A DNA stretch of 64,000 nucleotides from Qipengyuania aurantiaca (GTDB taxonomy: Bacteria; Pseudomonadota; Alphaproteobacteria; Sphingomonadales; Sphingomonadaceae). Where the stretch lies: contig NZ_CP081295.1 of the NCBI RefSeq assembly GCF_019711375.1, positions 1,302,001-1,366,000 on the forward strand. Direction: 5' to 3'. The translations under genes were made by a program, and so were the position numbers. The number at the start of each line of letters is the position of its first letter. Positions within the stretch are counted from its first letter, which is position 1. Of this stretch, positions 37,940 through 47,135 are shown piece after piece. The notes below the pieces were generated by a model that was not told the origin of the DNA, ran no database searches, and was given only the letters and a program-made list of their open reading frames with translations.

Positions 37940-38064
37940 GGCTATTCTGCCGGGAGACTTGCCGAAGTATTCCTCCGTTCGCGACCCGAAGGGCGAACTA
38001 TCTGTTTCGCTCTTTCCTTTGGGCCCCATGCTTCCCTTCAAAAGGCGGTATGGGGCCCTTTTTT
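37940..38064 (+). ncRNA. Candidate small RNA ending in a strong terminator
   Basis: An orphan plus-strand terminator at 38021-38064 has no plus-strand protein gene close upstream, so it may end an RNA. Upstream of it, two small hairpins can form (ACTT-GCCG-AAGT near 37958, and GTTCG...CGAAC with an inner CCC/GGG near 37979), with unpaired CCTCC and a pyrimidine-rich TCTTTCCTTT between. TATACA at 37931-37936 is a possible -10 element without a clear -35. The 5' end given is a guess. Confidence 0.4.
38021..38064 (+). terminator. Strong rho-independent terminator
   Basis: GGGCCCCAT and ATGGGGCCC form a perfect 9-base stem with a 20-base loop, followed by six T. It is on the plus strand, which carries no protein gene for the preceding 950 bases. 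Confidence 0.8.
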
Positions 38065-38125
38065 CATCGGCGCGGAAGCAGCAATCCTGCCCGGTTTCGC
38101 CATGGCGCGGGTGCCCGCCGTGCGG

Positions 38126-38587
38126 TCAAAAGCCCAGCGTTTCGGGGTTGGGCATCGGCTCCTTCTTGCTCGCCCGCATCAGGCTCAGCACGCTGCGCAC
38201 GCCGAACCAGATCGGGATCAGCGGGTAGAGCAGGAAGCCGATGCCAACGAAGCTCAGCACCACCGCCGCGATCGTCGCGATGACGGAGAACCAGAAGGTG
38301 CGGATCTGGTAGGCGAAGTGCGAGGCGGTCCAGTCGCCGCGCGCATCGCCCTGCCACATATGCGCCAGCACCACGCCGACGAGGCCGGTGATCCCGGTAA
38401 GGAAACCGGCGAGGTAGAGCACGGCCACGATCAGCGGCCGGTTGTCGTCCAGCCCTTCGAGATTGCTGTCGCTCCCGCGCGGATTCGAGGCAGGCCGCTC
38501 GCGCGCCTCGGGCCGGTCGGGATAGCGCACCGGCCTCTCGTCAAGCCGCGCGCGGTCGCCGGTCAAATCGTTGCGGTCGTCACTCAT
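38126..38587 (-). CDS. DUF4870-like membrane protein
   Basis: 153 residues. A charged N-terminal 48 residues (DRARLDERPVRYPDRPEAR) precede three hydrophobic helices, about 50-73, 95-115 and 118-138. The NRPLIVAVLYLAGFLTG segment and the QIRTFW motif are like the DUF4870/Tic20-type family of small membrane proteins. Function unknown. It has no close same-strand partner. Confidence 0.75.
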   Translation of the reverse strand: MSDDRNDLTGDRARLDERPVRYPDRPEARERPASNPRGSDSNLEGLDDNRPLIVAVLYLAGFLTGITGLVGVVLAHMWQGDARGDWTASHFAYQIRTFWFSVIATIAAVVLSFVGIGFLLYPLIPIWFGVRSVLSLMRASKKEPMPNPETLGF

Positions 38588-38698
38588 GAAATCCCTCTCC
38601 CCGGATAGTCCGTGGGCAGTCTATCGGCTTGGCCTTGGGAGGGCAAACGGGGGGTGGTCGGATCTCCTTAACGTCTGCGGCGCTAGGGCCGCGCAATC

Positions 38699-39187
38699 AT
38701 GCTCGAATTGCTCGTCTATTACCTGATCGCCATCAACTTCCTCGCCTTCGCCGCCTTCGGTATCGACAAGGCGCGCGCGGAGAACAGGCAATGGCGGATC
38801 AGCGAGGATACGCTGGTGTTTCTCGCCTTCATCGGCGGACTGCCCGGCGCGCTGGCCGGTCGCTCCGCCTTCCGCCACAAGACCCGCAAGGGGAGTTTCA
38901 CGCAGAAGCTCGCCGCGGTCGGCGTGGCGCAGCTCGCGATGGCCGCGCTGGTGGCGTACCTCCTCGACAACGGCATGGGTCAGGGCAGCCGTCCACTCCC
39001 CGGTGCTACGCTGTTCGAAAGCGCAGAGGAGGAGCAGGCGCGTCTCGTCGTCGAGCGATCGGTCACCTATTCGGGCTGCAACCAGGTGCGCGCTCTGGGC
39101 AGGGCGCCGCTCTACCGCGGCCAGCCGGGATATCGCGACGATATGGATGGCGACGGCGATGGGGTGGCCTGCGAGGCGCGCTGGTAG
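38699..39187 (+). CDS. DUF1294 membrane domain fused to an excalibur calcium-binding domain
   Basis: 162 residues. The first half (FGIDKARAENRQWRISE, GGLPGALAGRSAFRHKTRKGSF) is the DUF1294 membrane domain with two or three helices. The second half, about residue 117 on, has YSGCNQVRA and the end DMDGDGDGVACE, the signature of the excalibur calcium-binding domain. The two domains are usually separate or paired with others, so this joining is unusual. No frameshift is needed. Confidence 0.85.
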   Translation: MLELLVYYLIAINFLAFAAFGIDKARAENRQWRISEDTLVFLAFIGGLPGALAGRSAFRHKTRKGSFTQKLAAVGVAQLAMAALVAYLLDNGMGQGSRPLPGATLFESAEEEQARLVVERSVTYSGCNQVRALGRAPLYRGQPGYRDDMDGDGDGVACEARW

Positions 39188-39432
39188 GTTGGCGCCGCAG
39201 ACGCTTTCCTACCGCGTGGGCGGCAGGGTAGCTTGCGCGCCATGTTCGCTCACCGATTTTCGCCTATGCCGCCTGTCCGAATGGCCGCTCGCGCGGGGCG
39301 GGATTTTTACCGCCAGGACCGTGCTCCATGTGCTCCATCCTGTCGGAGGCGGCGCGGGGATCTCCAACTGAACAGGGTTGACGGACCTCACTTGTGTATT
39401 ACCTATGCGATACACCTTGGAGGAGAGACCGC
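39188..39432. other. Intergenic region with a dyad before a secreted protein gene
   Basis: No gene is supported here. An inverted repeat, GTGTAT-N10-ATACAC at 39394-39415, overlaps a TTGACG (39378-39383) that could be a -35 element. It may be the control site of the next gene. Confidence 0.3.
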
Positions 39433-39978
39433 TTGACCCTGACCGCCGCCATCCTGTTCGCCCAAGCCGCCACCGCGCTGCCCGCCGCTGCGGAAGCCCC
39501 CATGCCCACGGGCGAGGCGATGACCAGCCGGATCGAGGCGAACGACGCCAGGCTCTTCTGGGGCTTCTTCGAAGGCTGCGATCCCGATGCGGTGGCCGAT
39601 CTGGTCCACCCCGACTTCCGCATGGTCCACGACCTCGTCGGCCTGCCGCTTACCAGCGGGCAGCAGATGCTCGACCAGTCGCGCGAACGCTGCGCGGCGC
39701 GGGCGCCGGGGGGCGAGAACGAGGGCTACAGGAACCGGCGCCTGCTGGTGCCGGGCAGCCGTACGATCAAGCCGCTGGGCACATGGGGCGCGCTGGAGGA
39801 GGCGCATCACACCTTCTCCGAATGGCGCGGCGAGGAGCTCGGCTGGGTTCAGACCGGTGGCGGACGCTACCTCCACATCTGGCAATGGATGCCGGAGGAA
39901 GGGCGCTTCCAGCTATTGGAGAGCCTCAGCCTCGACCACGGGCCCGCGCCGCAATACCCGCCCGAAGGCGCCGGCTGA
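39433..39978 (+). CDS. Secreted DUF4440/SnoaL-like protein
   Basis: About 181 residues. I chose TTG 39433 because GGAGGAG lies five to seven bases upstream and the residues after it (TLTAAILFAQAATALPAAAEA) form a clean signal peptide; an upstream GTG at 39394 gives no signal. The mature part (ANDARLFWGFFEGCDPDAVADLVHPDFRMVHD) has the helix and strand pattern of NTF2-like DUF4440 proteins. It probably acts in the periplasm; function unknown. It converges on the next gene with three bases between them. Confidence 0.7.
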   Translation: MTLTAAILFAQAATALPAAAEAPMPTGEAMTSRIEANDARLFWGFFEGCDPDAVADLVHPDFRMVHDLVGLPLTSGQQMLDQSRERCAARAPGGENEGYRNRRLLVPGSRTIKPLGTWGALEEAHHTFSEWRGEELGWVQTGGGRYLHIWQWMPEEGRFQLLESLSLDHGPAPQYPPEGAG

Positions 39979-39981
39979 CGG

Positions 39982-40641
39982 TTACTCCCAACCCCACGCC
40001 GGCGGGGGTGGGCCGACGGGTTCGGTGAGGTCGAACTCGACGCGGAACAGGCGCGAGGGGTCGTTGCGGCGGGTGAGCTGGTAGGCGAAGGTGGCGTCGG
40101 GCGTGCCAGCCGGGTCCACCTCCATGCGCCAGACATTGGTGACCGAGGTGGCCAGCCCCGCGCGCTTGAACAGGGCGATGGAGAAGGGATCGACCGGGAA
40201 GTCCTGCCCCTGCGCCGTGCCGCGGGTTGCGGTGGTGCCGCCGTAGAAGGTCACCGCATCCGCCTCGCCATCCGCGTGGCGGTGGTCGTGCTTGAGGGTG
40301 ATCTGGACGGTGGTGGAGGTCGCGGCGTTTTCGATCCGCTCGCGGGTGAGGACCCAGGTGCGGCTGCGGTCCCAGACCGGCTCGTCCGCCGCGCCGAAGT
40401 CCATCGTGTGGAAGGCGATGGCGGTGCGGTCGGTGTCGCACTCGGCCCAATGCGCGACCAGCCGCGCTTGCGGGAAGGAGGCGTCGCGCGCGTCGGTGCT
40501 GACCAGCTTGCCGTCATAGGCCTTGCCGCAATGGCTCTGCAGCGCGGTCCAGAACCGATCCTGCGGGCTTGGCGCAGGCGTGGTGGCGCAGGAGGCGAGA
40601 AGCAGGGCGGCGAGCGGGGCGAGGGCGTGTCTCATGCGCAT
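39982..40641 (-). CDS. Lipoprotein of unknown function
   Basis: 219 residues. The lipobox LLASC gives a lipidated Cys near residue 18. The remainder contains a SPQDRFWTALQSHCGKAYDGKL segment, where a Cys-containing helix is followed by a beta-rich domain. The CGKAY motif recalls secreted proteins of sphingomonads of unknown function. The reading frame ends close to the convergent secreted protein gene. Confidence 0.7.
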   Translation of the reverse strand: MRMRHALAPLAALLLASCATTPAPSPQDRFWTALQSHCGKAYDGKLVSTDARDASFPQARLVAHWAECDTDRTAIAFHTMDFGAADEPVWDRSRTWVLTRERIENAATSTTVQITLKHDHRHADGEADAVTFYGGTTATRGTAQGQDFPVDPFSIALFKRAGLATSVTNVWRMEVDPAGTPDATFAYQLTRRNDPSRLFRVEFDLTEPVGPPPPAWGWE

Positions 40642-40753
40642 GGCCTAGCGCGGCTTTCGCGGCACGAATAGATGCTAGACTTTCCGCCCGCGCCGCTTGC
40701 CGCTAACGGACGAACGACATGAGCCCCGGATAGCGAGGAGCGGGAACCAGCCG

Positions 40754-41650
40754 ATGCAAACGAGTGATCCCAGCGCCAAGGCGCAGACGCTGATCGAGGC
40801 CTTGCCCTATTTCCAGCGCTATGCCGGACGCAGCTTCGTGGTGAAATACGGCGGTAACGCCATGGGCGACGAGGACGCGGCGCGCGAGTTCGCCGAAGAC
40901 GTGGTGCTGCTTAAGGCGGTCGGCATCAACCCGGTGGTGGTGCATGGCGGCGGTCCGCAGATCGGCGCGATGCTGGAGAAGCTGGGTGTGGAAACGCGTT
41001 TCGTCGACGGACTGCGCGTCACCGACAAGGCCACGGCCGAGGTCGCCGAAATGGTGCTCTCGGGCGCGATCAACAAGGCGATCGTCGGCTCGATCGCGCG
41101 CGCCGGGGGCAAGGCGGTCGGCATCTCGGGCAAGGATGGCGGCCTCGTCACCGCGCGCAAGGTGGAGCGGACCACGAAAGACCCCGAAAGCAATATCGAG
41201 CGCGCTCTGGACCTTGGCTTCGTGGGCGAGCCGAGCGCGGTCGACACCACAATCATCGAGACAGCCACGGCGGCCGGTATGATCCCCGTCGTCGCGCCCA
41301 TCGGCACGGGCGAGGATGGCCACACCTATAACATCAACGCCGACACCATGGCAGGCGCGCTGGCGGCAGCCTTGGGCGCGGCGCGCCTGCTGCTACTGAC
41401 CGATGTCAGCGGCGTCCTCGACAAGGAGGGCAAGCTGCTCACCGACCTCAGCCCTTCGGACATCGCCCAGCTTCGCGCCGACGGGACCATTAGTGGCGGC
41501 ATGATCCCCAAGCTGGAAACCTGTGTCAGCGCGGTCGAGGCCGGCTGCGAGGCGGCTGTCGTGCTCGACGGGCGTGTGCCGCACGCCATGCTGCTCGAAT
41601 TCTTCACTGCGCGCGGTGCGGGGACCTTGATAAGCGCAAGCCAGGGGTAG
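40754..41650 (+). CDS. argB: Acetylglutamate kinase
   Basis: 298 residues phosphorylating N-acetyl-L-glutamate, the second step of arginine synthesis. VVKYGGNAM is the ATP/lysine strand, [11 protein letters not shown] the glycine loop, and [11 protein letters not shown] the conserved C-terminal segment. [10 protein letters not shown] with a short N-terminal helix is like the arginine-sensitive hexameric form. ATG 40754 gives the usual length. No other arg gene is near. Confidence 0.97.
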   Translation: MQTSDPSAKAQTLIEALPYFQRYAGRSFVVKYGGNAMGDEDAAREFAEDVVLLKAVGINPVVVHGGGPQIGAMLEKLGVETRFVDGLRVTDKATAEVAEMVLSGAINKAIVGSIARAGGKAVGISGKDGGLVTARKVERTTKDPESNIERALDLGFVGEPSAVDTTIIETATAAGMIPVVAPIGTGEDGHTYNINADTMAGALAAALGAARLLLLTDVSGVLDKEGKLLTDLSPSDIAQLRADGTISGGMIPKLETCVSAVEAGCEAAVVLDGRVPHAMLLEFFTARGAGTLISASQG

Positions 41651-41717
41651 CGGGGCGGCGCGCCCTCTTGTAGAGGCTCAGGCCAACGGGACTGCGCCTC
41701 AGGAAGAGACGGGATCG

Positions 41718-42011
41718 ATGCAAGCTCTAATCACCATTTCCAACATCATTTCGATGCTCGCCAGCGTCATCATCATGCTGGTGATCATCCAGTTCGTGAT
41801 CGGCCTGCTGTTTGCCTTCAACGTGGTGGGCCGCAACCAATTCCTGATGAGTTTTTACGAGGGCATCAACCGGCTGCTGGATCCGCTGCTAAGGCCGATC
41901 CGGCGCTTCATGCCGAACACCGGAATGGTGGATTTCTCGCCGCTGGTGCTGATCCTGCTGATCAACATCGTGCTGATCGTGCTCGACGGCATTATCATGG
42001 GAGCGGCCTGA
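41718..42011 (+). CDS. YggT family membrane protein
   Basis: 97 residues with two hydrophobic regions ([22 protein letters not shown], and [18 protein letters not shown]) and the YggT core [24 protein letters not shown]. YggT proteins are linked to osmotic balance and cell division, but mechanism is unclear. It lies two bases before folD, so the two are co-transcribed. Confidence 0.92.
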   Translation: MQALITISNIISMLASVIIMLVIIQFVIGLLFAFNVVGRNQFLMSFYEGINRLLDPLLRPIRRFMPNTGMVDFSPLVLILLINIVLIVLDGIIMGAA

Positions 42012-42013
42012 CC

Positions 42014-42907
42014 ATGGCGGCGGAACGGATCGACGGGAAGGCCTTTGCCGCAAACCTGCGCGAGCGGGTCGGCGCGATGGCGGCCGAGTTCGAGAGCAAG
42101 GCCGGTCGCAAGGCCGGGCTCGCCGTGGTGCTGGTGGGCGAGGATCCGGCCAGCCAGGTCTATGTGCGCAGCAAGCACAAGGCGACCGTGGCCGCCGGCA
42201 TGGAAAGTTTCGAGCATCGCCTGCCCGCCGATACGAGCGAGGCGGACCTCCTTGCGCTGGTCGAACAGCTGAACGGCGACGACGCGGTGGACGGCATCCT
42301 CGTCCAGCTTCCCTTGCCGGACCATCTCGACGACCAGGCCGTGATTGCATCGATCAGCCCGGACAAGGATGTCGACGGCTTTCATGTCACCAACGCAGGC
42401 CGGTTGGCGGTCGGGCAGAGCGGCTTCGTGCCCTGCACGCCGCTGGGGTGCATGATGCTGCTGGCGGATCGGCTGGGTGACCTTTCGGGTCTCGAGGCGG
42501 TGGTCATCGGGCGCTCGAATATCGTCGGCAAGCCGATGGCGCAGCTGCTGCTCGACGCCAACGCCACCGTGACTATCGCGCATAGCCGGACCAAGGACCT
42601 GCCAGCCGTCGTCAAACGCGCCGACATTGTCGTGGCCGCCGTGGGCCGCGCAGAAATGGTCAAGGCGGAATGGCTCAAGGAAGGGGCGACCGTCATAGAC
42701 GTCGGCATCAACCGCCTGCCTCCTGCCGACGGTGAGGAGAAGGGCCGGCTGGTCGGCGATGTCGACTATGCGGGCGCCGAAGGTGTCGCCGCCGCAATCA
42801 CGCCCGTGCCCGGCGGCGTCGGGCCGATGACCATCGCCGTGCTGCTGCGCAACACGGTGGTCGCCGCGCATCGCAACGCCGGTCTCGACGTGCCGGAGAC
42901 GCTCTAG
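42014..42907 (+). CDS. folD: Bifunctional methylenetetrahydrofolate dehydrogenase/cyclohydrolase
   Basis: 297 residues of the FolD enzyme, which interconverts 5,10-methylene-, methenyl- and 10-formyl-tetrahydrofolate using [12 protein letters not shown] holds the catalytic Tyr and Lys; [11 protein letters not shown] is the first signature; [16 protein letters not shown] is the dinucleotide-binding signature; [11 protein letters not shown] ends it. It sits between YggT and a lipoprotein gene, all tightly packed. Confidence 0.97.
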   Translation: MAAERIDGKAFAANLRERVGAMAAEFESKAGRKAGLAVVLVGEDPASQVYVRSKHKATVAAGMESFEHRLPADTSEADLLALVEQLNGDDAVDGILVQLPLPDHLDDQAVIASISPDKDVDGFHVTNAGRLAVGQSGFVPCTPLGCMMLLADRLGDLSGLEAVVIGRSNIVGKPMAQLLLDANATVTIAHSRTKDLPAVVKRADIVVAAVGRAEMVKAEWLKEGATVIDVGINRLPPADGEEKGRLVGDVDYAGAEGVAAAITPVPGGVGPMTIAVLLRNTVVAAHRNAGLDVPETL

Positions 42908-43582
42908 ATGCTGCGCGCTGCCGTGATCGGCCTTACGCTCGTTTCGCTGACCGCTTGCACGAGCACGGGTCCGCGCACGCCCTACGGCCGGTTCATGGAA
43001 GCGCGCGCCAATCCCGGCAAGGTTGTTGCCACCGAACTCGCCTTTGCGCGCGCGGCGCAGGAGGACGGGCAATGGACCGCCTTTGCCGAATACGCGGCCG
43101 ACGGAGGCCTGCTGTTTGGTCGCAATGGCGCGATCGAGGCCAAACCGTGGCTGAAAGCGCAGGAAAACCCCGCCGCTGCGGTCCAGTGGGAACCGCACCG
43201 CGTGTGGTCGAGCTGCGACGGATCGCTGGCCGTCACCCAGGGCGGCTTTGTCGATCCCGAAGGGACCGTCGGCACCTTCAACACCGTGTGGCAGCGCCAG
43301 TCCGATGGTGAATATCGCTGGGTCTTCGACTTCGGCTATCCGCAAGCGGACGCGCCGGTGAAGCCGGAGATGATCGCGTCGCGCGTTGCCGAATGCGGCA
43401 CGCGCCTCGCCCCCCCCGCGGTGGATCCCGGAGCGCGGGTTTCCATCTCGCGAGACGGAACGCTCGCGTGGAGCATCCACTTCGTGGGCGGAGGCGAGCG
43501 GCGTTACGACGTCTGGCTCGCCGGCGATGAAGGCTGGGAGCGGGTTGTCGACATCGACCTTGAAGCGGATCGCGCGCAATGA
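42908..43582 (+). CDS. Lipoprotein of unknown function
   Basis: 224 residues with a lipobox VSLTAC near residue 17. The remainder is a globular domain with FAEYAADGGLLFGRNG and RWVFDFGYPQADAPV; it resembles NTF2/SnoaL-like proteins, in which a loop of this type follows a helix. It starts immediately after the folD stop and overlaps the MarC gene by four bases. Confidence 0.72.
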   Translation: MLRAAVIGLTLVSLTACTSTGPRTPYGRFMEARANPGKVVATELAFARAAQEDGQWTAFAEYAADGGLLFGRNGAIEAKPWLKAQENPAAAVQWEPHRVWSSCDGSLAVTQGGFVDPEGTVGTFNTVWQRQSDGEYRWVFDFGYPQADAPVKPEMIASRVAECGTRLAPPAVDPGARVSISRDGTLAWSIHFVGGGERRYDVWLAGDEGWERVVDIDLEADRAQ

Positions 43583-44202
43583 GCCAGCTCTTCCTGTCGG
43601 CCTTCATCACGCTCTTCGTGGTGATCGATCCGCCGGGTTGCGCGCCGATCTACGCGGGCCTGACCAAAGGCGCGACCACGGCGCAGCGCCGCAACATGGC
43701 TATCCGCGCGACCTTCATTGCAGGCGTGATCCTGCTGATCTTCGCGCTGTTCGGCGAGCAATTGCTGGGCGCGCTCCATATCGACCTCGACAGCTTCCGT
43801 ATCGCGGGCGGGCTGATGCTGTTCTGGATCGCCTTCGAGATGGTCTTCGAAAAACGCACCCAGCGCCGCGAGGAACGCGCGGAAAAGGTCGCTGCCACGC
43901 CCGAGGTTGAGGACGTTTCGATCTTCCCGATGGCCATCCCCATGCTCGCCGGCCCCGGCGCCATCGCCGCCATCATGCTGCTGATGAATGAGGCGCAGGA
44001 CCTCACGCAGACCGCGACGGTGCTTGGCGCACTCGCTGCCGTGCTGATCATCACCATGCTCGCGCTGATCGCCGCCGGGCCGATCATGCGTCTCTTCGGC
44101 GACAAGGTCGAAGCGGCCATCACTCGCGTGCTGGGCGTCCTGCTCGCCGCGTTGGCGGCCCAGTACGTGATCGACGGGCTTAGAGGTTCGTTCAATCTTT
44201 GA
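43579..44202 (+). CDS. MarC family integral membrane protein
   Basis: 207 residues with about six hydrophobic helices. FVVIDPPGCAPIYAGLT near the start, FPMAIPMLAGPGAIA in the middle and VLGVLLAALAAQYVIDGL at the end are the MarC family signatures. Despite its name, MarC is not proven to give drug resistance; a transport role has been suggested. It closes a YggT-folD-lipoprotein-MarC operon. Confidence 0.9.
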   Translation: MSQLFLSAFITLFVVIDPPGCAPIYAGLTKGATTAQRRNMAIRATFIAGVILLIFALFGEQLLGALHIDLDSFRIAGGLMLFWIAFEMVFEKRTQRREERAEKVAATPEVEDVSIFPMAIPMLAGPGAIAAIMLLMNEAQDLTQTATVLGALAAVLIITMLALIAAGPIMRLFGDKVEAAITRVLGVLLAALAAQYVIDGLRGSFNL

Positions 44203-44246
44203 GCCGGTTCGCGGCCGGTTAAGCTGGCAGCGAATAGGGAAAGCCT

Positions 44247-45290
44247 ATGCTGCGCTCACTCGTTCACGCCATCACCCCGGTCTTAGCGCTGGCATTTGCC
44301 CAGCCCTTGCTGGCGCAGCCGCTCGAAGAACTGGCTGTGCCGGAACTCGAACAGCGCATCGCTGAGGGGGACTTCGGAAAGATTCGCGTCCTCGCCGCAG
44401 AACAGCATGGCGAGATTGTCTATCGCAAGCGCTTCGATGGCGCGGAATTGGGCGAACCGGTCGACATTCGTTCCGCTGGTAAATCGCTGACGGCATTGGC
44501 TGTCGGCATGGTCGTAGACGATGGCCTTCTCGAAAGCGTCGATACGCGGGTCTGGCCTTATCTCGGGCAAAAGCGCGGAGAGCCTTTCGATTCGATCACG
44601 GTCAAAAACTTGCTCGGCATGGCGAGCGCGCTCGATTGCAACGATTGGGACAAGCGCTCCCCCGGTTGGGAAGAGCGCATGTATCGCACGAGGGATTGGC
44701 GCGGTTTCGCTTTGGCGTTGCCCGCGCGAAAGTTCGAACGGGACGAGCGGGGTGAAGGACCGTTCGCCTACTGCACCGCTGGAGTCTTTCTTTTGGGCCA
44801 AGTCGTGGAAAAAGCGACAGACGAGAGCTTCGATGCCTATATACAGCGCCGCTTGTTCGACCCGCTCGGTCTGGAAGCGCCGGTATGGAAGCGATCGAAA
44901 TCGGGCGAGGTCCAGTCCGGCGGGCAGCTCACAATTTCCGATGAGGCCCTGCTCAAGATCGGACGACTGGTCCTCGATAGGGGTGAGTGGCGCGGCAAGC
45001 GCATTGTCAGCGAGGCCTGGATCGATACCATGCTGACCCCGCGGCATCGCCTGGGCGAGCATGTGTTCTATGGCAACCTCTGGTGGGCCACGCCCCTTCG
45101 CTCCCCTCGCGGCTACGAAGGTGCGTGGATGATGAAGGGCAATGGCGGCAATATCGTCGCCATCTTGCGCGATTACGATGCGGTGCTTGTCGTCCAAGCC
45201 GAAAATTACAACCGCGATGATGCCAAACGCCATGCCTTCACAGCGCTGACCTCTCTGCTCGCGAGTCTCGAAGCGCCTACTGGAGTGTGA
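44247..45290 (+). CDS. Secreted beta-lactamase class C-like serine hydrolase
   Basis: 347 residues with a signal peptide ending near LLAQ. SAGK (nucleophile Ser and Lys of the S-x-x-K motif, about residue 76) and the YCT of the Y-x-N-like motif in FAYCTAGV are present, and GMASALDCNDWD is a family-typical loop. The third KTG-type motif is not obvious; GNGGN near residue 300 is in that place. These enzymes cleave esters or D-amino peptides rather than beta-lactams in most cases. Its 3' end overlaps the convergent LON-domain gene by 14 bases. Confidence 0.85.
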   Translation: MLRSLVHAITPVLALAFAQPLLAQPLEELAVPELEQRIAEGDFGKIRVLAAEQHGEIVYRKRFDGAELGEPVDIRSAGKSLTALAVGMVVDDGLLESVDTRVWPYLGQKRGEPFDSITVKNLLGMASALDCNDWDKRSPGWEERMYRTRDWRGFALALPARKFERDERGEGPFAYCTAGVFLLGQVVEKATDESFDAYIQRRLFDPLGLEAPVWKRSKSGEVQSGGQLTISDEALLKIGRLVLDRGEWRGKRIVSEAWIDTMLTPRHRLGEHVFYGNLWWATPLRSPRGYEGAWMMKGNGGNIVAILRDYDAVLVVQAENYNRDDAKRHAFTALTSLLASLEAPTGV

Positions 45291-45894
45291 CGATCTCGTC
45301 CCCGTCGTCGCGCAGGGCGAAGAACTGCATCAGCTGGATCATGAGTTCGCAGCGCTGCGACAGCGTGTCCGCTTCAAGCAGGGCCTGCTTCGCCGCGCTG
45401 TCGAAGGGGGCGATCTGGGCGACGCCGTTGATCAGCGTTTCGTCGTCCAGGCGCTCGACCGAATCCCAGTCGACCGAATAGCCCTGCATGGCGGCGAAGC
45501 GCTTGGCCTCGAATTCGAAACCGGCACGCTCGACGCTGGCGAGGACTTCGCCTTCGGGATCGTCGATCAGTTCGGCTTCGACCTGCCGGAAGGAGGTGGT
45601 GACATCGAGTTCGCGCGTAATGCGAAAGCGCGTCTCGCCTTCGAGCACGATATTGTAGCGTCCATCCTCCAGCGCCTCGACATCGCCGATCCGCCCGAGG
45701 CATCCGATCGCATAGAGCGGCGAGCCATCGGAACTGCGCTGCGGCTGGACCATGCCGATCAGCCGGTCCTTGGCGAGCGCACTGCCGACAAGATCGCGAT
45801 AGCGCGGTTCGAAGATGTGCAGCGGCAACTGCAGGCCGGGGAACAGGATCGCGCCGGGCAGGGGAAAGATCGAGAGGCGGGTGGTCATACGCAC
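45277..45894 (-). CDS. LON peptidase substrate-binding-domain protein
   Basis: 205 residues. The whole protein is the N-terminal LON domain: LSIFPLPGAILFPGLQLPLHIFEPRYRDLV at the start and GCLGRIGDVEALEDGRYNIVLEG are its typical strands. It has no AAA or protease domain, so it is a stand-alone domain of unknown partner. It lies downstream of the YbbN-like gene, as is common in alphaproteobacteria. ATG 45894 and ATG 45888 are both possible. Confidence 0.9.
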   Translation of the reverse strand: MRMTTRLSIFPLPGAILFPGLQLPLHIFEPRYRDLVGSALAKDRLIGMVQPQRSSDGSPLYAIGCLGRIGDVEALEDGRYNIVLEGETRFRITRELDVTTSFRQVEAELIDDPEGEVLASVERAGFEFEAKRFAAMQGYSVDWDSVERLDDETLINGVAQIAPFDSAAKQALLEADTLSQRCELMIQLMQFFALRDDGDEIVTLQ

Positions 45895-45905
45895 TCACCT
45901 ATATA

Positions 45906-46000
45906 CCGTTCGTGCTGAGCTTGTCGAAGCACCGCACTTCTTTTGGCGGGCGCTGCACCTGAAGAAAAGTACAGCCTTTCGACAAGCTCAGGGCGAACGG
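45906..46000. repeat. Inverted repeat pair of the TGAGCTTGTCGAA type (REP-like)
   Basis: Two near-identical arms in opposite orientation lie at 45906-45929 and 45976-46000, each with the core TGAGCTTGTCGAA flanked by a CCGTTCG edge, separated by 46 bases. This sequence is a widespread intergenic repeat in sphingomonads and other proteobacteria, from recall. It lies between the LON-domain and YbbN-like genes and may form a long hairpin in the shared transcript. Confidence 0.75.
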
Positions 46001-46016
46001 ACGCAAGAGTCATCCT

Positions 46017-46949
46017 TTATCCGAACAACAGTTTCGACAATCGGCGGCGGGTTGTCACCACCCACGGGTCTTCGAGACCCACCGCGTTGAAGATGTCGAT
46101 CAGCTTGGTGCGCGCGGCGCCCTCGTTCCACTCGCGGTCGGCTTCGACCATGGCGAGCAGTTCGTCGGCGGCGGCATCGCGGTCGCCCGCGGCGAAGGCG
46201 GCTTCGGCATAGGCGAGGCGCGCTTCCATGTCGGCGGGATCGGCGGCGGCCTTTTCGCGTAGGGCGCTGAGTTCGCCATCGTCGACCTTGTTGCCGGCAA
46301 GCTCCAGCGCGGCCTTGGCGTTCTCGATCAGCGTGTCGCCGCTAACCGCGGGATTCGCTTCCACGGCGGCGAGGACGGCCTTGGCTTCCTCGACCTGGTC
46401 GGCCTGAGTCAGCGCGCGGATGAGGCCCGCGTGGGCGGCGGCGTTGTCGGGTGCCATCTCGGTGACCTGCGCGAAGATGCCGGCCGCGCGGGCAGCGTCG
46501 CCTTCGGCCAGCACCTGCTCGCCCATGGCTACGAACTGGTCGACCTGCTCGGCGGCCTGCGCCTGCGCACCGCCAGCATCGCCACCTTCGATCGGCAGCT
46601 GGGCGAGGATCTGGTCGAGCACTTCCTTCAGCTGCGATTCGCTGCGCGCGCTGGTGAGGTCGGCCACGGGCTGGCCCTGGAACATGGCATAGACGGTCGG
46701 GATCGACTGGACCTGGAACTGCGCGGCGATGAACTGTTCCTTGTCGACATCGACCTTGACCAGCACCACGCCCTTGTCGGCGTATTCGCCCGCGACCTTC
46801 TCCAGCATCGGGGCCAGCGCCTTGCACGGCCCGCACCACTCGGCGAAGAAATCGAGGATGACGAGCTTCGTCATCGACGGTTCGACGACGTCCTTCTTGA
46901 ACTTGTCGACCGCCTTCTGCTCGTCGATGCTCAAACCCATGCTCGCCAC
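46017..46949 (-). CDS. ybbN: Thioredoxin-TPR protein, YbbN/CnoX-like
   Basis: About 310 residues. The N-terminal thioredoxin domain has the WCGPCK redox motif (about residue 42), intact, and a cis-proline in SIPTVYAMFQ. The rest is a helical, TPR-like region (EQVLAEGDAARAAGIFAQV). Such proteins act as co-chaperones that hand clients to GroEL or DnaK. GTG 46949 is favoured because AAGGAAAGG lies at normal spacing; ATG 46940 is possible. It precedes the LON-domain gene. Confidence 0.9.
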   Translation of the reverse strand: MASMGLSIDEQKAVDKFKKDVVEPSMTKLVILDFFAEWCGPCKALAPMLEKVAGEYADKGVVLVKVDVDKEQFIAAQFQVQSIPTVYAMFQGQPVADLTSARSESQLKEVLDQILAQLPIEGGDAGGAQAQAAEQVDQFVAMGEQVLAEGDAARAAGIFAQVTEMAPDNAAAHAGLIRALTQADQVEEAKAVLAAVEANPAVSGDTLIENAKAALELAGNKVDDGELSALREKAAADPADMEARLAYAEAAFAAGDRDAAADELLAMVEADREWNEGAARTKLIDIFNAVGLEDPWVVTTRRRLSKLLFG

Positions 46950-47135
46950 GTAAACCGCCTTTCCTTGGATGTAACTCTCGGGCTTCCATGTGGGTTTCGC
47001 CCGACGAATGTGAAGGGGCCTAGGCGCGGAAACGCGGCGGGTCAAAAAAGTGCATTTTTTCGCTTGCGAGACTCAAAAGGCGTTGCTAGTTGCGCGCCTC
47101 CCCACCGGGCCACACGGTTCGGCGAGCGTCAGTGA

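Noticed and set aside
35891..38000. CRISPR array
   Set aside because: The repeats here are different hairpins, not one repeat with regular spacers.
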